A DNA stretch of 64,000 nt from Stappia sp. ES.058 (GTDB taxonomy: Bacteria; Pseudomonadota; Alphaproteobacteria; Rhizobiales; Stappiaceae), in NCBI RefSeq assembly GCF_900105595.1, contig NZ_LT629784.1:2170001-2234000 (forward strand), written 5' to 3'. This document shows, piece after piece, positions 28,988 through 38,277 of this stretch. The position numbers and the translations under genes are program-made. The notes beneath the pieces were generated by a model. It had not been told where the DNA came from, made no database searches, and was given only the letters and a program-made list of their open reading frames with translations. Position 1 is the stretch's first letter. Each line of letters opens with the position of its first letter.

Positions 28988-29125
28988 AGCCGGCACTGGT
29001 GCTGCCGAAAAATCCGAAGAAACATCCAACCCTTAGCATTTGTTAACCTTAATCATCTCTAATTCGTTCCAAGGATGTCCGGCCGAGTGTGTGGTCGGGG
29101 ACGACAGGAACGGGTCCGGAGAGTG

Positions 29126-30472
29126 ATGACAGGACACGCAGCAAACGGGCAAAAGGTGTTCGGAAAACGCAAAGACCCCCATCGGGTTATCATCGCCAGG
29201 GGCGATCATGTGCGCAGTTTCACGATCTCCCCCTGGATCGCCGGTGCGGCCACCGCCATCGGGCTCATGCTTGCTGTCGGCTATGTCGGCGCCACCGCAT
29301 ATCTCGTCTTGCGAGACGACATCATTCATTCGTCATCGGAACGCCAGGCACAGATGCAGCTGTCCTACGAAGACCGCATCGCCTCGCTTCGCGCGCGCAT
29401 CGATCAACTGACAAGCCGCAGCGTGCTGGAGCGCCAGAGCCTGGAAACGCAGCTGGAAGGTGTCCTCACGCGCCAGCAGGATCTGGACACGCGGCAGTCG
29501 CGTGTCGCCGCGCTGCTGCAAAAGGCCGCCGACAGCGGCATCCGGGTGGCGGTCGGCGGGCCGATACCGCAAACCAAGCCAGATGTTGCGGATCCGCTCC
29601 TGGCGCTGGATGCAGAGCTCACCGGAACCGGAATCGGCGGTACGCCGGAGCCGATCGAAATCGGTCCGGACCTCAACCTGCGCGGCTCCCAGAGCGAAAC
29701 GCTGGCGCCCTCCGTAGGTCGTCCCGCCGCATCGCCGAAAGATCAGGCAGCGCTTGACGGTAAGAAAACCCTGATCGAGAGCGTGGCCGGAAACTTGCAG
29801 CGCATGGACCGCGAAGCGCATCTCGCACTTGATGTCATTGCGGTCAGCGCCGAGCAGGACGCGAAACGGATCTCGGAAACCGCCGACAAGCTCGGCCTGC
29901 AACTGGCAGGCGCCACGCCTCCGCAGGACCCGGCCGAAAGCGGCAGCGGGGGCCCGTATGTCGCCCTCGGCGCTACCGATTTCGATGCCCGCCTGCACCG
30001 GGCCGAGCGCGCGCTCATCGTTCTTGACACTCTAAAAACGGCCGCACGCGGCATCCCCTTCGACCGTCCGGTTGCCGGCGCACCGATCTCCTCCTCCTTC
30101 GGGCCCCGCCTCGATCCCTTTCTCGGGCGCATGGCGATGCACACCGGCACCGACTTCAAGGCGCCGCGCGGCGCCAACATCCGCGCGCCCGGTCCGGGCA
30201 CGGTGGTCTTCGCCGGCCGCAATGGCGGCTATGGCAAGTCCGTCGAAATCGAACACCCGAGCGGCGTTGTGACACGTTTCGCCCATATGAGCCGGATCCT
30301 TGTGAAAAAGGGACAGACCGTGGCCGCGCGTGCGCCGATCGGTCGGGTCGGTTCGACGGGACGCTCGACCGGCCCGCACCTGCACTACGAGGTGCGCATG
30401 GACGACCGGCCCATGAACCCGACACGATTCATGGACGCCGGCGAGAGGATCAAGCCTTTGCTCGAGAATTGA
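29126..30472 (+). CDS. M23 family metallopeptidase (murein hydrolase-like)
   Basis: The 448-residue envelope protein has a cytoplasmic N-terminus, one membrane helix (about residues 40-62), a long coiled-coil region (70-140) and a C-terminal LytM/M23 domain (about 330-440). Zinc ligands are in MHTGTDF (HxxxD) and GPHLHYEV (HxH), and the intermediate His is in RFAHMS, so the site is intact and probably active as an endopeptidase. The coiled coil plus LytM arrangement is that of EnvC/NlpD-like division factors. The start MTGHAANG has a CGGAGAG site; an earlier in-frame ATG at 29075 is less likely. Confidence 0.9.
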   Translation: MTGHAANGQKVFGKRKDPHRVIIARGDHVRSFTISPWIAGAATAIGLMLAVGYVGATAYLVLRDDIIHSSSERQAQMQLSYEDRIASLRARIDQLTSRSVLERQSLETQLEGVLTRQQDLDTRQSRVAALLQKAADSGIRVAVGGPIPQTKPDVADPLLALDAELTGTGIGGTPEPIEIGPDLNLRGSQSETLAPSVGRPAASPKDQAALDGKKTLIESVAGNLQRMDREAHLALDVIAVSAEQDAKRISETADKLGLQLAGATPPQDPAESGSGGPYVALGATDFDARLHRAERALIVLDTLKTAARGIPFDRPVAGAPISSSFGPRLDPFLGRMAMHTGTDFKAPRGANIRAPGPGTVVFAGRNGGYGKSVEIEHPSGVVTRFAHMSRILVKKGQTVAARAPIGRVGSTGRSTGPHLHYEVRMDDRPMNPTRFMDAGERIKPLLEN

Positions 30473-30902
30473 GCAGTCGGCCAAGCGCCTGTATCGTGAT
30501 CGGACGGAAGCAACCAACCATCACAATACCGCCCGACGTCGACCCGCTCCGTCTTCTGCGGGATGGACCGGCAGGATTTCGCCGCAGACACGGTTCTTTG
30601 ACTGGCAGCCGTCCGTACCGCCGTTTCTGCGGGCGCTCGGTCCGTTTCCCGGGATGCGCTGAGCGCTGAACGAGGCGCTGAATAAATCTCAAGAAAAACG
30701 ACAAATCCTGCCCTCCACACGCGTCGTCACGTCCGGCAAGGACCTGGCGGGCGACGTCATCCGGCAATGCGCCGGACGAGAAGGATCGCCCCCTCGCGCG
30801 AGAATCATCGTCTTTGCCGATGAATTGGACAAGACCCCGGTTGTGCGTGCATGCGTCTTTACCTAAAGAAATTGAGATGTTGATCGAACAGACTTTATTT
30901 CA
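30473..30902. other. Intergenic region M23 peptidase to ATP-grasp genes
   Basis: These 430 bases contain no convincing gene. The right half is less GC-rich than its surroundings. A short hairpin with TCCGGC and GCCGGA arms lies near 30760. I see a weak TTGAGA/TTATTT pair with 17-base spacing just before the next ATG, too close to the start to be a normal promoter. No clear ribosome site precedes the ATG at 30903. Confidence 0.4.
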
Positions 30903-31769
30903 ATGAATTCGAAAGCTCTGACGAACTTCCTGCTCCGGGTCGCCCCTGAAACGCGCCTGTTTGACAAGGTGCTTTCCTATGCACAGTTTTTTGCAACACA
31001 CGGTCGTCTTGCGGGCCGGAAGAACTCGCTGAACGACGCCCTCCTTGCCATCAAGATATCGGATGAAATCCTGTCCCCCTTGCGGGTCATGACGACCGAC
31101 AAGGAACTTGCAAAGATCTACCTGCACGGGTGTGTCGATTCCTTTCACGTCGTCCCGACCATCGCCGTCCTGAGGTCGCGCGCGGAGATCCGGTGTTTTC
31201 CGTTTCCGAAGCGGTGCGTCATCAAACCCACCCATTCGAGCGGAGACGTGATCCGCCGCCGGAACGGTGAACCACTGGACCTGACGCACATCGCAAGCTG
31301 GCTTGAAATCAACTACTACCGAACCTGGCGGGAGGCGAATTACCGGTATCTGGAGCCGAAAATCATCATTGAGCCATTTGTCTTCGACCAGGAGGACCCT
31401 TGCGAGGTGAAGTTCTTTTGCTTCAAAGGCAAGGTCAAAATCATCAAGTGGACCTATGACAAGACAACCCGTCCGCACAGAATGCTCTACGACCGGAACT
31501 GGACGGCGCTCGATGCGTCGATGAACTACCCTCTGACGACCTTGAAAAAGGAACGGCCGGCAAACCTCGATGCAATGATTGCAGCGGTCGAGCGCGTGGC
31601 TGACCCCTTCGGTCTCGTTCGCATTGACGTTTACACCAATGATGCCGACTTCTATCTTGGCGAAGTTACGCACATATCAAACAATGCCACCTTGAGATTC
31701 ATTCCCCCTGAGTCGGAACACCGGATCTCGGCGATCATTTTCGATGAAGAAAGCAAATCTTTCATATGA
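30903..31769 (+). CDS. TupA-like ATP-grasp protein 1
   Basis: The 288-residue protein matches the TupA-like ATP-grasp family. CVIKPTHSSGD supplies the nucleotide-binding Lys, INYYRTWREANYRYLEPKIIIEPFV is the family signature, followed by EVKFFCFKGKVKIIK and VRIDVYTNDADFYLGEVTHISN, which holds the metal-binding acidic residues. TupA makes the peptide-like linkage of teichuronopeptide in Bacillus; the substrate here is unknown. It overlaps the next, homologous gene by four bases (ATGA). The encoded proteins look about half identical. It lies between an M23 peptidase and prfB. Confidence 0.85.
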   Translation: MNSKALTNFLLRVAPETRLFDKVLSYAQFFATHGRLAGRKNSLNDALLAIKISDEILSPLRVMTTDKELAKIYLHGCVDSFHVVPTIAVLRSRAEIRCFPFPKRCVIKPTHSSGDVIRRRNGEPLDLTHIASWLEINYYRTWREANYRYLEPKIIIEPFVFDQEDPCEVKFFCFKGKVKIIKWTYDKTTRPHRMLYDRNWTALDASMNYPLTTLKKERPANLDAMIAAVERVADPFGLVRIDVYTNDADFYLGEVTHISNNATLRFIPPESEHRISAIIFDEESKSFI

Positions 31770-32680
31770 CGTCACACCCGCAAGATCCGGCCGAGGACGC
31801 TGCCTCAAAGCCCGCATCGGACTGGATTCTCGCGTTTTGTCTCGGTCGGCTGAACCGGCACGCACCGGAGACGCGGTTTTTCGACAAGCTCATTTCGACC
31901 TTGCAATTCCGTCTCGCGCACAGCCGCTGGCCCGGACAGAAGGAAACGCTTCAAGACGCATTGCTCGCGCTGAAGAACAGCGATGACATTCTAAGCCCGG
32001 ACAGGGTCAAGACCACGGACAAGGAACTCGCCAAGACCTTTGTCGAAGAGCACGCCGGACCGGGCCTGGCGATTCCGACACTTGCCGTGCTGCGCAACAA
32101 GGAGGAAGCAAACGCCTTTGCCTTTCCGGCCCGCTGCGCGATCAAACCGACCCACGGGAGCGGAGATTTCATCATTCGGCGAAATGGCGAGCCGATCGAC
32201 ATGCCCCGCGTGCTCCGCTGGTTCGACATGAATTACTACAGGGTCTGGCGCGAGGCGAATTACCGCGATCTCACGCCGAAGGTGATCATCGAACCGATCA
32301 TCTTCGACGCCGACCTCAGCAACGAATTGAAAATATTCTGCCATCAGGGTCGGGTAAAGGTGATCAAGTACTACACCGGATCCCACACCAACAAGACCTC
32401 GATGCTTTATACGGCCGACTGGCGCCCGTTGCACGTGGCCCTTGGTACGCCACTGGCACCGGACGTTCGCCCGCGCCCCTCAAATCTCGAAGCAATCATC
32501 GAGGTCGTCGAAAAGCTGGCCGCGCACTTCGAACTGGTTCGCATCGACCTCTACTGCAAGGATGACGCATTCTTCATCGGCGAATTGACCCATATCGACC
32601 ACAATGCGACGGGACAATTCTTCCCGCCGGACGCCGAGGACCGGATTTCCAGGCTGATACTGCACGGCGAGCACGCCTGA
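31766..32680 (+). CDS. TupA-like ATP-grasp protein 2
   Basis: The 304-residue paralogue of the preceding protein has the same landmarks: RCAIKPTHGSGDFI, MNYYRVWREANYRDLTPKVI, ELKIFCHQGRVKVIKYY and VRIDLYCKDDAFFIGELTHI. The N-terminal 20 residues are extra relative to protein 1, but the shared start of homology (RHAPETRFFDK) shows a tandem duplication. Both copies keep the ATP-grasp Lys and acidic ligands, so neither looks dead, and they could form a heterodimer or act on different acceptors. A hairpin follows its stop. Confidence 0.85.
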   Translation: MTSHPQDPAEDAASKPASDWILAFCLGRLNRHAPETRFFDKLISTLQFRLAHSRWPGQKETLQDALLALKNSDDILSPDRVKTTDKELAKTFVEEHAGPGLAIPTLAVLRNKEEANAFAFPARCAIKPTHGSGDFIIRRNGEPIDMPRVLRWFDMNYYRVWREANYRDLTPKVIIEPIIFDADLSNELKIFCHQGRVKVIKYYTGSHTNKTSMLYTADWRPLHVALGTPLAPDVRPRPSNLEAIIEVVEKLAAHFELVRIDLYCKDDAFFIGELTHIDHNATGQFFPPDAEDRISRLILHGEHA

Positions 32681-32685
32681 AAACT

Positions 32686-32711
32686 GGAAAGACGCTCCGG
32701 AGCGCCTTTCC
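32686..32711. terminator. Hairpin between convergent TupA-like gene and prfB
   Basis: GGAAAG-A-CGCTCC (32686-32698) pairs with GGAGCG-C-CTTTCC (32699-32711), a 26-base near-perfect palindrome in the 60-base gap between convergent genes. No long T run follows on either strand, so it is at best a weak bidirectional terminator. Confidence 0.5.
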
Positions 32712-32740
32712 ATACAATCGCTGTTCCCAAGGGATCGGGA

Positions 32741-33872
32741 TTATTCGACGTCGGCGATCTCTTCCGCCTGGCCACCGAAGGCGCGCTGCGCCAGCGTCGC
32801 TTCCATGAAACCGTCGAGGTCGCCATTCAGCACGTCCTGCGGGCTGGTGCTTTCCACACCCGTGCGCAGGTCCTTCACAAGCTGATAGGGCTGCAAGACG
32901 TAGGAGCGGATCTGGTGCCCCCAACCGATCGACGTCTTCGACGATGCTTCGGCATTGGCCTTTTCTTCCCGCTTCTGCAACTCCAGTTCATAGAGCCGCG
33001 CCTTCAGCATCGACCAGGCGCTGGCCCGGTTCTTGTGTTGCGAGCGTTCGCTCTGGCACTGCACCACGATCCCGGTCGGCTGGTGGGTGATGCGCACGGC
33101 CGAGTCGGTCGTGTTCACATGCTGCCCGCCCGCGCCGGACGCGCGGTAAGTGTCTATGCGGCAGTCGCTTTCGGCGATGTCCACCTCAATGGAATCGTCG
33201 ATCACCGGATAGACCCAGGCCGAGGCAAAGCTCGTGTGACGACGCGCCTGACTGTCATAGGGCGAGATTCGCACAAGACGGTGCACCCCGGACTCCGTCT
33301 TCAACCAGCCGTAAGCATTGTCGCCCCTGACCTTGAGTGTGGCGGACTTGATTCCCGCTTCGTCGCCGTCATGGATCTCGAGAACCTCGACCTTGTGTCC
33401 GTGCTGCTCGGCCCAGCGGGTGTACATGCGAAACAGCATATTCGCCCAGTCCTGGCTTTCCGTGCCGCCGGCACCCGCGTTGATCTCCAGATAGGCGTCA
33501 TTGCCGTCGGCCTCACCGGACAGGAGCGAGGCAATCTGACGGCGTTGCACATCGGCGCGCAGCGCTTTCAGCGCCGTTTCCGCGTCGCCGACCACCTCAC
33601 TGTCGCCTTCCGCATCGCCAAGCTCGATAAGTTCGAGATTGTCGTTGAGGTCGGCCTCGAGCTGCCGCACCCCGTTGATGCTGTCATCGAGATGCTGGCG
33701 CTCGCGCATCATTTTTTGAGCCTGCGTCGGGTCGTCCCAAAGGGTCGGATCCTCGGAGGCGGCATTCAGTTCGTCTAGCCTGGCAATCGCTTGATCCCAG
33801 TCAAAGATGCCTCCTCAGCAGGCTTATGGCCTGCTTGATTTCATCGACCACGGCCTCTGTTTCGGCGCGCAT
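32741..33872 (-). CDS. prfB: Peptide chain release factor 2, with programmed +1 frameshift
   Basis: RF2 ends translation at UGA and UAA. The coding sequence is in two frames: 23 codons from ATG 33872 ([14 protein letters not shown]...RRHL) end at an in-frame UGA (33803-33801). After a +1 shift the second frame continues [13 protein letters not shown] from 33802 to the stop at 32741, giving 376 residues. GAGGQHVN, the peptidyl-hydrolysis motif, is in the central domain, and the stop-codon recognition tripeptide is SPY where E. coli has SPF. A GAGG site precedes the first ATG. Reading only the second frame from its internal ATG at 33712 would miss the N-terminal domain. Confidence 0.95.
33801..33815 (-). 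promoter_or_regulatory. prfB +1 recoding site (AGGAGG-N3-CTT-TGA-C)
   Basis: Read on the minus strand the site is AGG AGG CAT CTT TGA C. It has a Shine-Dalgarno-like AGGAGG three bases before the CTT slip codon and the UGA stop followed by C. This is the autoregulatory frameshift signal known from E. coli prfB: low RF2 leaves the UGA unread, and the ribosome slips +1 to make full-length RF2. Confidence 0.95.
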
Positions 33873-34039
33873 CGCAAGTCCTCGCATTGGTGTTGAAAGG
33901 GTCGCCATCCGATCGGATGCAACGAGGTTTCCGGATCTCCACGATCTTGCGGATTCCGGAATTGGCGCGCGACCTTAGTTGATCTCCCGGTGCGGTGCAA
34001 ACCGTCCGGGATCTCCCTGATCGCTGCCTTGCCCGAGGC

Positions 34040-36499
34040 TCAGTAGAGGCCACCTGTGCCCGTCATCACCGCCTGCCCGGCCTCTGGCGAAACCGTGCGC
34101 GGAATGCCGACGTCGTCCTGGAACCCGATGATGGAATACTCATCCGGCGGCGCCGTGCCTGGCTTGAAAGCCTCCAGGATCGTGCCAGGCGTCCCCGCGG
34201 AGGCGCGCAGACCGGTCCGCCGGTTGATCGGGATGAGTTGCAGCCCCTTGGGAACGCGGAACTCGACAGGCGGCTGATCCGCCAGCGCGTTCTTGACGAA
34301 ATCGGTAAAGATCGGCGCGGCAACCTGGCCGCCGGTGGCACCGCGCCCCATCGGCTTGGGATTGTCATATCCGACGAAGACACCAACCGTCAGATCGGGG
34401 GTGAAGCCGACAAACCATGCATCCTTCTCGTCGTTGGTCGTTCCGGTCTTGCCGGCCACCGGACGATTGACCGCCTGGACCTTCGTGGCGGTGCCCCTCA
34501 GGACCACCCCCTCCAGCATCGAGGTGATCTGATAGGCCGTCATCGGGTCGAGAACCTGTTCGCGATTGTCGATCAACTCGGGCTCGGACTGGCCTTCCCA
34601 ATGATCGGTCGCGCAGGTTTCGCACACCCGTTCCTCGTGACGGAACACGGTCTTCCCGTATCGATCCTGAATGCGGTCGATCAGCGTCGGCGTCACCTTG
34701 CGGCCGCCATTGGCGATCATTGCGTAAGCCGTGACCATGCGCATCACCGTGGTCTCGCCCGCCCCGAGCGCCATGGACAATACCGGCATCATGTCATCAT
34801 AGATACCGAAGCGCTTGGAGTACTCGGCGACAAGCGGCATGCCCATATCCTGGGCAAGTCGCACCGTCATGACGTTTCGCGATAGCTCGATGCCGAGACG
34901 AAGGGTCGACGGTCCGTAGAATTTGCCGCCGTAATTCTGCGGCCGCCAGACGGGAAGGCCCGGCCCCTGGCTGATCTCCACCGGCGCATCCATCACCACG
35001 CTCGACGGCGTGTAGCCATTGTCCAGCGCCGCCGCATAGATGAAAGGCTTGAAGGCGGAGCCGGGCTGGCGATAGGCCTGCGTTGCGCGATTGAACTCGC
35101 TCTGGGCGAAGGAAAACCCACCGACCATCGCGAGCACGCGACCGGTAAAGGGATCCATGGCGACAAGCGCACCGGAAACCTTCGGGAATTGCATCAGCTC
35201 ATACGTCGGTCCCGCCGGACCGTCCTTGGCTTCGACGAAGATCACGTCACCCGGGTTGAGCACATCGTTCGCGGTCTTGGGAGCGCGTCCGCTGACCCGG
35301 GCCCACTTCATGCCGGAAAACGGCAACGTCGCCCGTTTGCGATCCGTGGACAACTCGCCACTCACCAGTGTTTCCGGCTGCAGGCCGATCTCGGCCGCGT
35401 CTTCAGACACCGACAGCACGACCGCCGGACGCCACTCGGGGATGTCGGAGTAGCCCGACACCTCCGCAAGCGCAGCACCCCAGTCGCCGGCGCCGAGTTC
35501 AATTGTCTTGTCCGCGCCGCGCCAGCCGCCCCGGCGGCGATCAAAGGCGATCAGGCCATCCATGAGCGCCTTTCGGGCCTTGACCTGCAGTTCCGGGTCA
35601 AGCGTGGAGCGCACGGACAACCCGCCCTCGTAAAGCCGATCCTCTCCATACATATCGAAGATCCGGCGGCGCACCTCCTCGGCGAAATACTCCGACCCGA
35701 AGAGCTGCGATCCGCGGCTGCGCGGCGTGACGTTGAGCGGCTTGGCCTTGGCTTCCTCGCCGGCCGTGGAATCGACGAAGCCGTTCTGCACCATCCGATC
35801 GATGACCCAGTTGCGGCGCTCGATTGCACGCTCGCGCTCGCGGAACGGATGGTAGTTGCTCGGCCCCTTGGGCAACGCGGCAAGGTAGGCCGCTTCCTCG
35901 AGCGTCAATTCATGCACGGACTTGTCAAAATAGAGCAATGAGGCCGCAGCGACGCCATAGGCCCCCAGGCCGAGGTAGATCTCGTTCAGATAGAGCTCGA
36001 GGATCTCGTCCTTGGTGTAGGCCTGCTCGATACGCAGCGCCAGAATCGCCTCCTTGACCTTGCGCTCGATCGATACCTCGTTGGTCAGCAGGAAGTTTTT
36101 TGCGACCTGCTGCGTGATCGTCGAAGCGCCCTGGGGACGTCGGCCCGACCCGTAATTCTTGATGTAGGTGAACGCGGCCCGGGCGATGCCCTCCGGATCG
36201 ACGCCCAGATGGGTGTAGAAATTCTTGTCCTCGGCGGACATGTAGGCCTGCTTGAGCATTTCCGGCACGGCCTGGATCGGCAGGAACAGGCGGCGTTCCT
36301 TGGCGTATTCGGCCATCAACTGGCCATCCGCTGCGTGAACGCGCGTCATGACCGGCGGTTCGTAGTTCTTCAGGGTCGTATAGTCAGGAAGGTCGTCGGT
36401 CATCTCCTGCAGATAAATCCACACGCCACCCGCCACCAGAAACGCGAACACCGCTCCAATGCCGAAAAGATAGCCGAAAAGTTTGATCAGGACTTTCAT
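34040..36499 (-). CDS. mrcA: Penicillin-binding protein 1A
   Basis: The 819-residue bifunctional enzyme polymerises glycan strands and cross-links them. An N-terminal membrane anchor (about 5-27) is followed by the GT51 glycosyltransferase domain, with SAEDKNFYTHLG and RRPQGASTITQQVAKN. An OB-like insert follows, then the transpeptidase domain with SAFK in QPGSAFKPF, SRN in IELSRNVM and KTGTTND. The start MKVLIKLFGYL is chosen because the preceding 25 codons lack homology. It is downstream of the divergent amidase gene region on the same strand and upstream of prfB. Confidence 0.96.
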   Translation of the reverse strand: MKVLIKLFGYLFGIGAVFAFLVAGGVWIYLQEMTDDLPDYTTLKNYEPPVMTRVHAADGQLMAEYAKERRLFLPIQAVPEMLKQAYMSAEDKNFYTHLGVDPEGIARAAFTYIKNYGSGRRPQGASTITQQVAKNFLLTNEVSIERKVKEAILALRIEQAYTKDEILELYLNEIYLGLGAYGVAAASLLYFDKSVHELTLEEAAYLAALPKGPSNYHPFRERERAIERRNWVIDRMVQNGFVDSTAGEEAKAKPLNVTPRSRGSQLFGSEYFAEEVRRRIFDMYGEDRLYEGGLSVRSTLDPELQVKARKALMDGLIAFDRRRGGWRGADKTIELGAGDWGAALAEVSGYSDIPEWRPAVVLSVSEDAAEIGLQPETLVSGELSTDRKRATLPFSGMKWARVSGRAPKTANDVLNPGDVIFVEAKDGPAGPTYELMQFPKVSGALVAMDPFTGRVLAMVGGFSFAQSEFNRATQAYRQPGSAFKPFIYAAALDNGYTPSSVVMDAPVEISQGPGLPVWRPQNYGGKFYGPSTLRLGIELSRNVMTVRLAQDMGMPLVAEYSKRFGIYDDMMPVLSMALGAGETTVMRMVTAYAMIANGGRKVTPTLIDRIQDRYGKTVFRHEERVCETCATDHWEGQSEPELIDNREQVLDPMTAYQITSMLEGVVLRGTATKVQAVNRPVAGKTGTTNDEKDAWFVGFTPDLTVGVFVGYDNPKPMGRGATGGQVAAPIFTDFVKNALADQPPVEFRVPKGLQLIPINRRTGLRASAGTPGTILEAFKPGTAPPDEYSIIGFQDDVGIPRTVSPEAGQAVMTGTGGLY

Positions 36500-36885
36500 G
36501 TAACCGGCTCGTTTGCCCCAATTGGATTTCCAGTGCGCGCAGGAATGCATTTCTTGCGTGCGGAACGGCGCCAAGAGAGGGCCGATGCAGCGGCATACAG
36601 GATTCGCCCTTTGCCCCGCCAGTCTCTTGCAGTCTCGGTCGCCTGCGATGTCATTCTATCTGTTGCCGTCTGTTGCCGTACACCCTGTCAACGTTCCACC
36701 GTTTTGCGGTTTCCTGCAGTCGGTTTCACTCGACACCTGACCTTCGCGGCCCGTCTTCCCCGCAATGAAGCCCCGCAACATGTCTTGACAGCGCAAACAC
36801 AAGAATGACGAACGCGACGACGCTCTGCCCATCGTTCAAAACCCTCTGTCGGCGAGCAATATGGCGATGCTGAGGCGGTCGGGCA
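36500..36885. other. Intergenic region amidase to mrcA
   Basis: The 386-base spacer lies between two same-strand genes. It contains the candidate mrcA promoter with a duplicated spacer at 36653-36691. The remainder shows no gene or strong hairpin. Confidence 0.5.
36653..36691 (-). promoter_or_regulatory. Candidate mrcA promoter with a 10-bp tandem duplication in its spacer
   Basis: On the minus strand a perfect TTGACA (36691-36686) is followed 27 bases later by TAGAAT (36658-36653). The spacer includes two exact tandem copies of a 10-base unit (plus-strand tctgttgccg at 36659-36668 and 36669-36678). Removing one copy gives TTGACA, exactly 17 bases, then TAGAAT, a near-consensus sigma70 promoter about 150 bases before the PBP1A start codon. 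Confidence 0.5.
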
Positions 36886-38184
36886 TCATTGCCCGGGGTC
36901 GCCCGCCTCGCCGTCTGTCTTGCCGACCTCCGCGGTCCGGGACAGCTTCAGATCCGCTGCACCGAAGCGCCGCGCGAAGTACCGGTCAATCGCGGCAACG
37001 ATTGCTCCGGACATTCGGTCGCGCCACGCGTCGGTGGCCATCAGTTTCTCGTCGAGCTTGTGCGACAGATATCCGAGTTCGACCAGTGCCGAGGGCACAT
37101 CATGCGCGGTCAGCACCCGGAAGCCGGCGGAACGATGCGGATTCTTGACGAGTTCGGCCGAACCGCGGAGCTCGTCGACGAGCGTGCGCGCAAAAAAGTA
37201 GGAAAACTTCTTGGTCTCCATCCGCGCGAGATCGATCAAGATATCGGTCACGTCGTCCGGTTCGTCCGCCAGGTCGATCCCGGCGATGACATCCGAGCGG
37301 TTCTCGCGTTCCGCGAGCGCTTCCGCGATCGCGTCGCTGGCTGTTTCCGAAAGCGTGTAGACCCCCGCCCCCCGGACCTGGCTGCGCCCGATGCGCACCG
37401 AATCGGCATGTACGGACACCAGAAGGTCCGCCTGATGCCCCCGCGCGATCTTCACCCGCTCGCGAAGGGGAATAAAAACATCGGTATCCCGCGTCATGCG
37501 CACGTCGTAGCGCCCGCTCTGCTTGAGCTTGTCGCGAAGCAGCAATGCGAAATCGAGAACCACGGCCTTTTCCAGGGTGCCGCCCGCGCCGGTGGCACCG
37601 GTATCCAGACCGCCATGCCCGGGATCGAGCACGATGAGCGGCCTGCTCGCATCCGCCTGTGGTTTGAGCCGGTCGCCTTTTCGCGCGACGGCCGCGCTCC
37701 TGGCGCGCGCTTCGGCGGCCGTCTCCGCCACCTCGTTCAGGAAGGCGGAACGGGTGGTTTTCACCAGATCGATCACGAAACGGGCGGGCTGATCCGATAC
37801 AGGTGGAAGAACAAAGACCTTGTCGACCGATACGGGCGCCGTGGCATCGATAACGATCCGCGACTTGCCGGCCGCGAAGAGGCCAAAACGCCAGTCAGAG
37901 ACAAGTCCACGTCCCTCTCGGCCGGCAACCGGGTCGAGATCGAACGACACTTGCGGGAGATCGATCACCACCCGATAGGGATCGGACAAGGTGGAAACCG
38001 CAAACTCGACAGGCTTCGAAAGATCCATGACGAAACGTGTGCGAAGTTCATCGCCGGCAAGCCGGGCATCGCGTGCCACCGCCACAACGTCACTTTCAGC
38101 CTGAACCGAAACCGCAGCCGTCCCGAGCCATACGATCATCGCGGCTGCAAAAAACCTGCAAGCCATGCGCCGAACCATTGTCAT
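36886..38184 (-). CDS. N-acetylmuramoyl-L-alanine amidase (AmiC-type)
   Basis: The 432-residue periplasmic zinc amidase cleaves the stem peptide from glycan, acting in cell separation. The signal peptide (about 1-29) ends VSVQAES. An AMIN domain (about 35-140) targets the septum, a basic linker follows, and then the Amidase_3 domain. Its zinc and catalytic residues are in LDPGHGGLDTGATG, LEKAVVLDF, VSVHADS and ALVELGYLSH. The start MTMVRRM has a GGA sequence at about -10; an alternative ATG is two codons downstream. It is the usual partner of mrcA upstream of prfB in this group. Confidence 0.93.
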   Translation of the reverse strand: MTMVRRMACRFFAAAMIVWLGTAAVSVQAESDVVAVARDARLAGDELRTRFVMDLSKPVEFAVSTLSDPYRVVIDLPQVSFDLDPVAGREGRGLVSDWRFGLFAAGKSRIVIDATAPVSVDKVFVLPPVSDQPARFVIDLVKTTRSAFLNEVAETAAEARARSAAVARKGDRLKPQADASRPLIVLDPGHGGLDTGATGAGGTLEKAVVLDFALLLRDKLKQSGRYDVRMTRDTDVFIPLRERVKIARGHQADLLVSVHADSVRIGRSQVRGAGVYTLSETASDAIAEALAERENRSDVIAGIDLADEPDDVTDILIDLARMETKKFSYFFARTLVDELRGSAELVKNPHRSAGFRVLTAHDVPSALVELGYLSHKLDEKLMATDAWRDRMSGAIVAAIDRYFARRFGAADLKLSRTAEVGKTDGEAGDPGQ

Positions 38185-38248
38185 TCGAGTCCGTTTCCAA
38201 GAGCGTTTCGCGAAGCGCCACCCCACAACACCCCTGACCAAGACTTAC

Positions 38249-38277
38249 ACATAGGCAAGTTAACCTTTCATTGACAA
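38249..38277 (-). promoter_or_regulatory. Candidate amidase promoter
   Basis: On the minus strand TTGTCA (38277-38272) and CTATGT (38254-38249) are 17 bases apart, giving a leader of about 58 bases to the amidase start. The -35 is good and the -10 weak. The spacer holds a TTAAC core, which recalls CtrA-type sites, but the second half-site is not at the expected spacing. Confidence 0.4.

Noticed and set aside
32741-33712. A 323-residue RF2 starting at ATG 33712, or a pseudogene with a frameshift
   Set aside because: The upstream sequence contains a precise AGGAGG-CAT-CTT-TGA-C recoding site and an N-terminal RF2 sequence in the shifted frame, so the gene is intact.
32915-33778. 287-codon plus-strand frame opposite prfB
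   Set aside because: It is a shadow of RF2; no motif on the plus strand.
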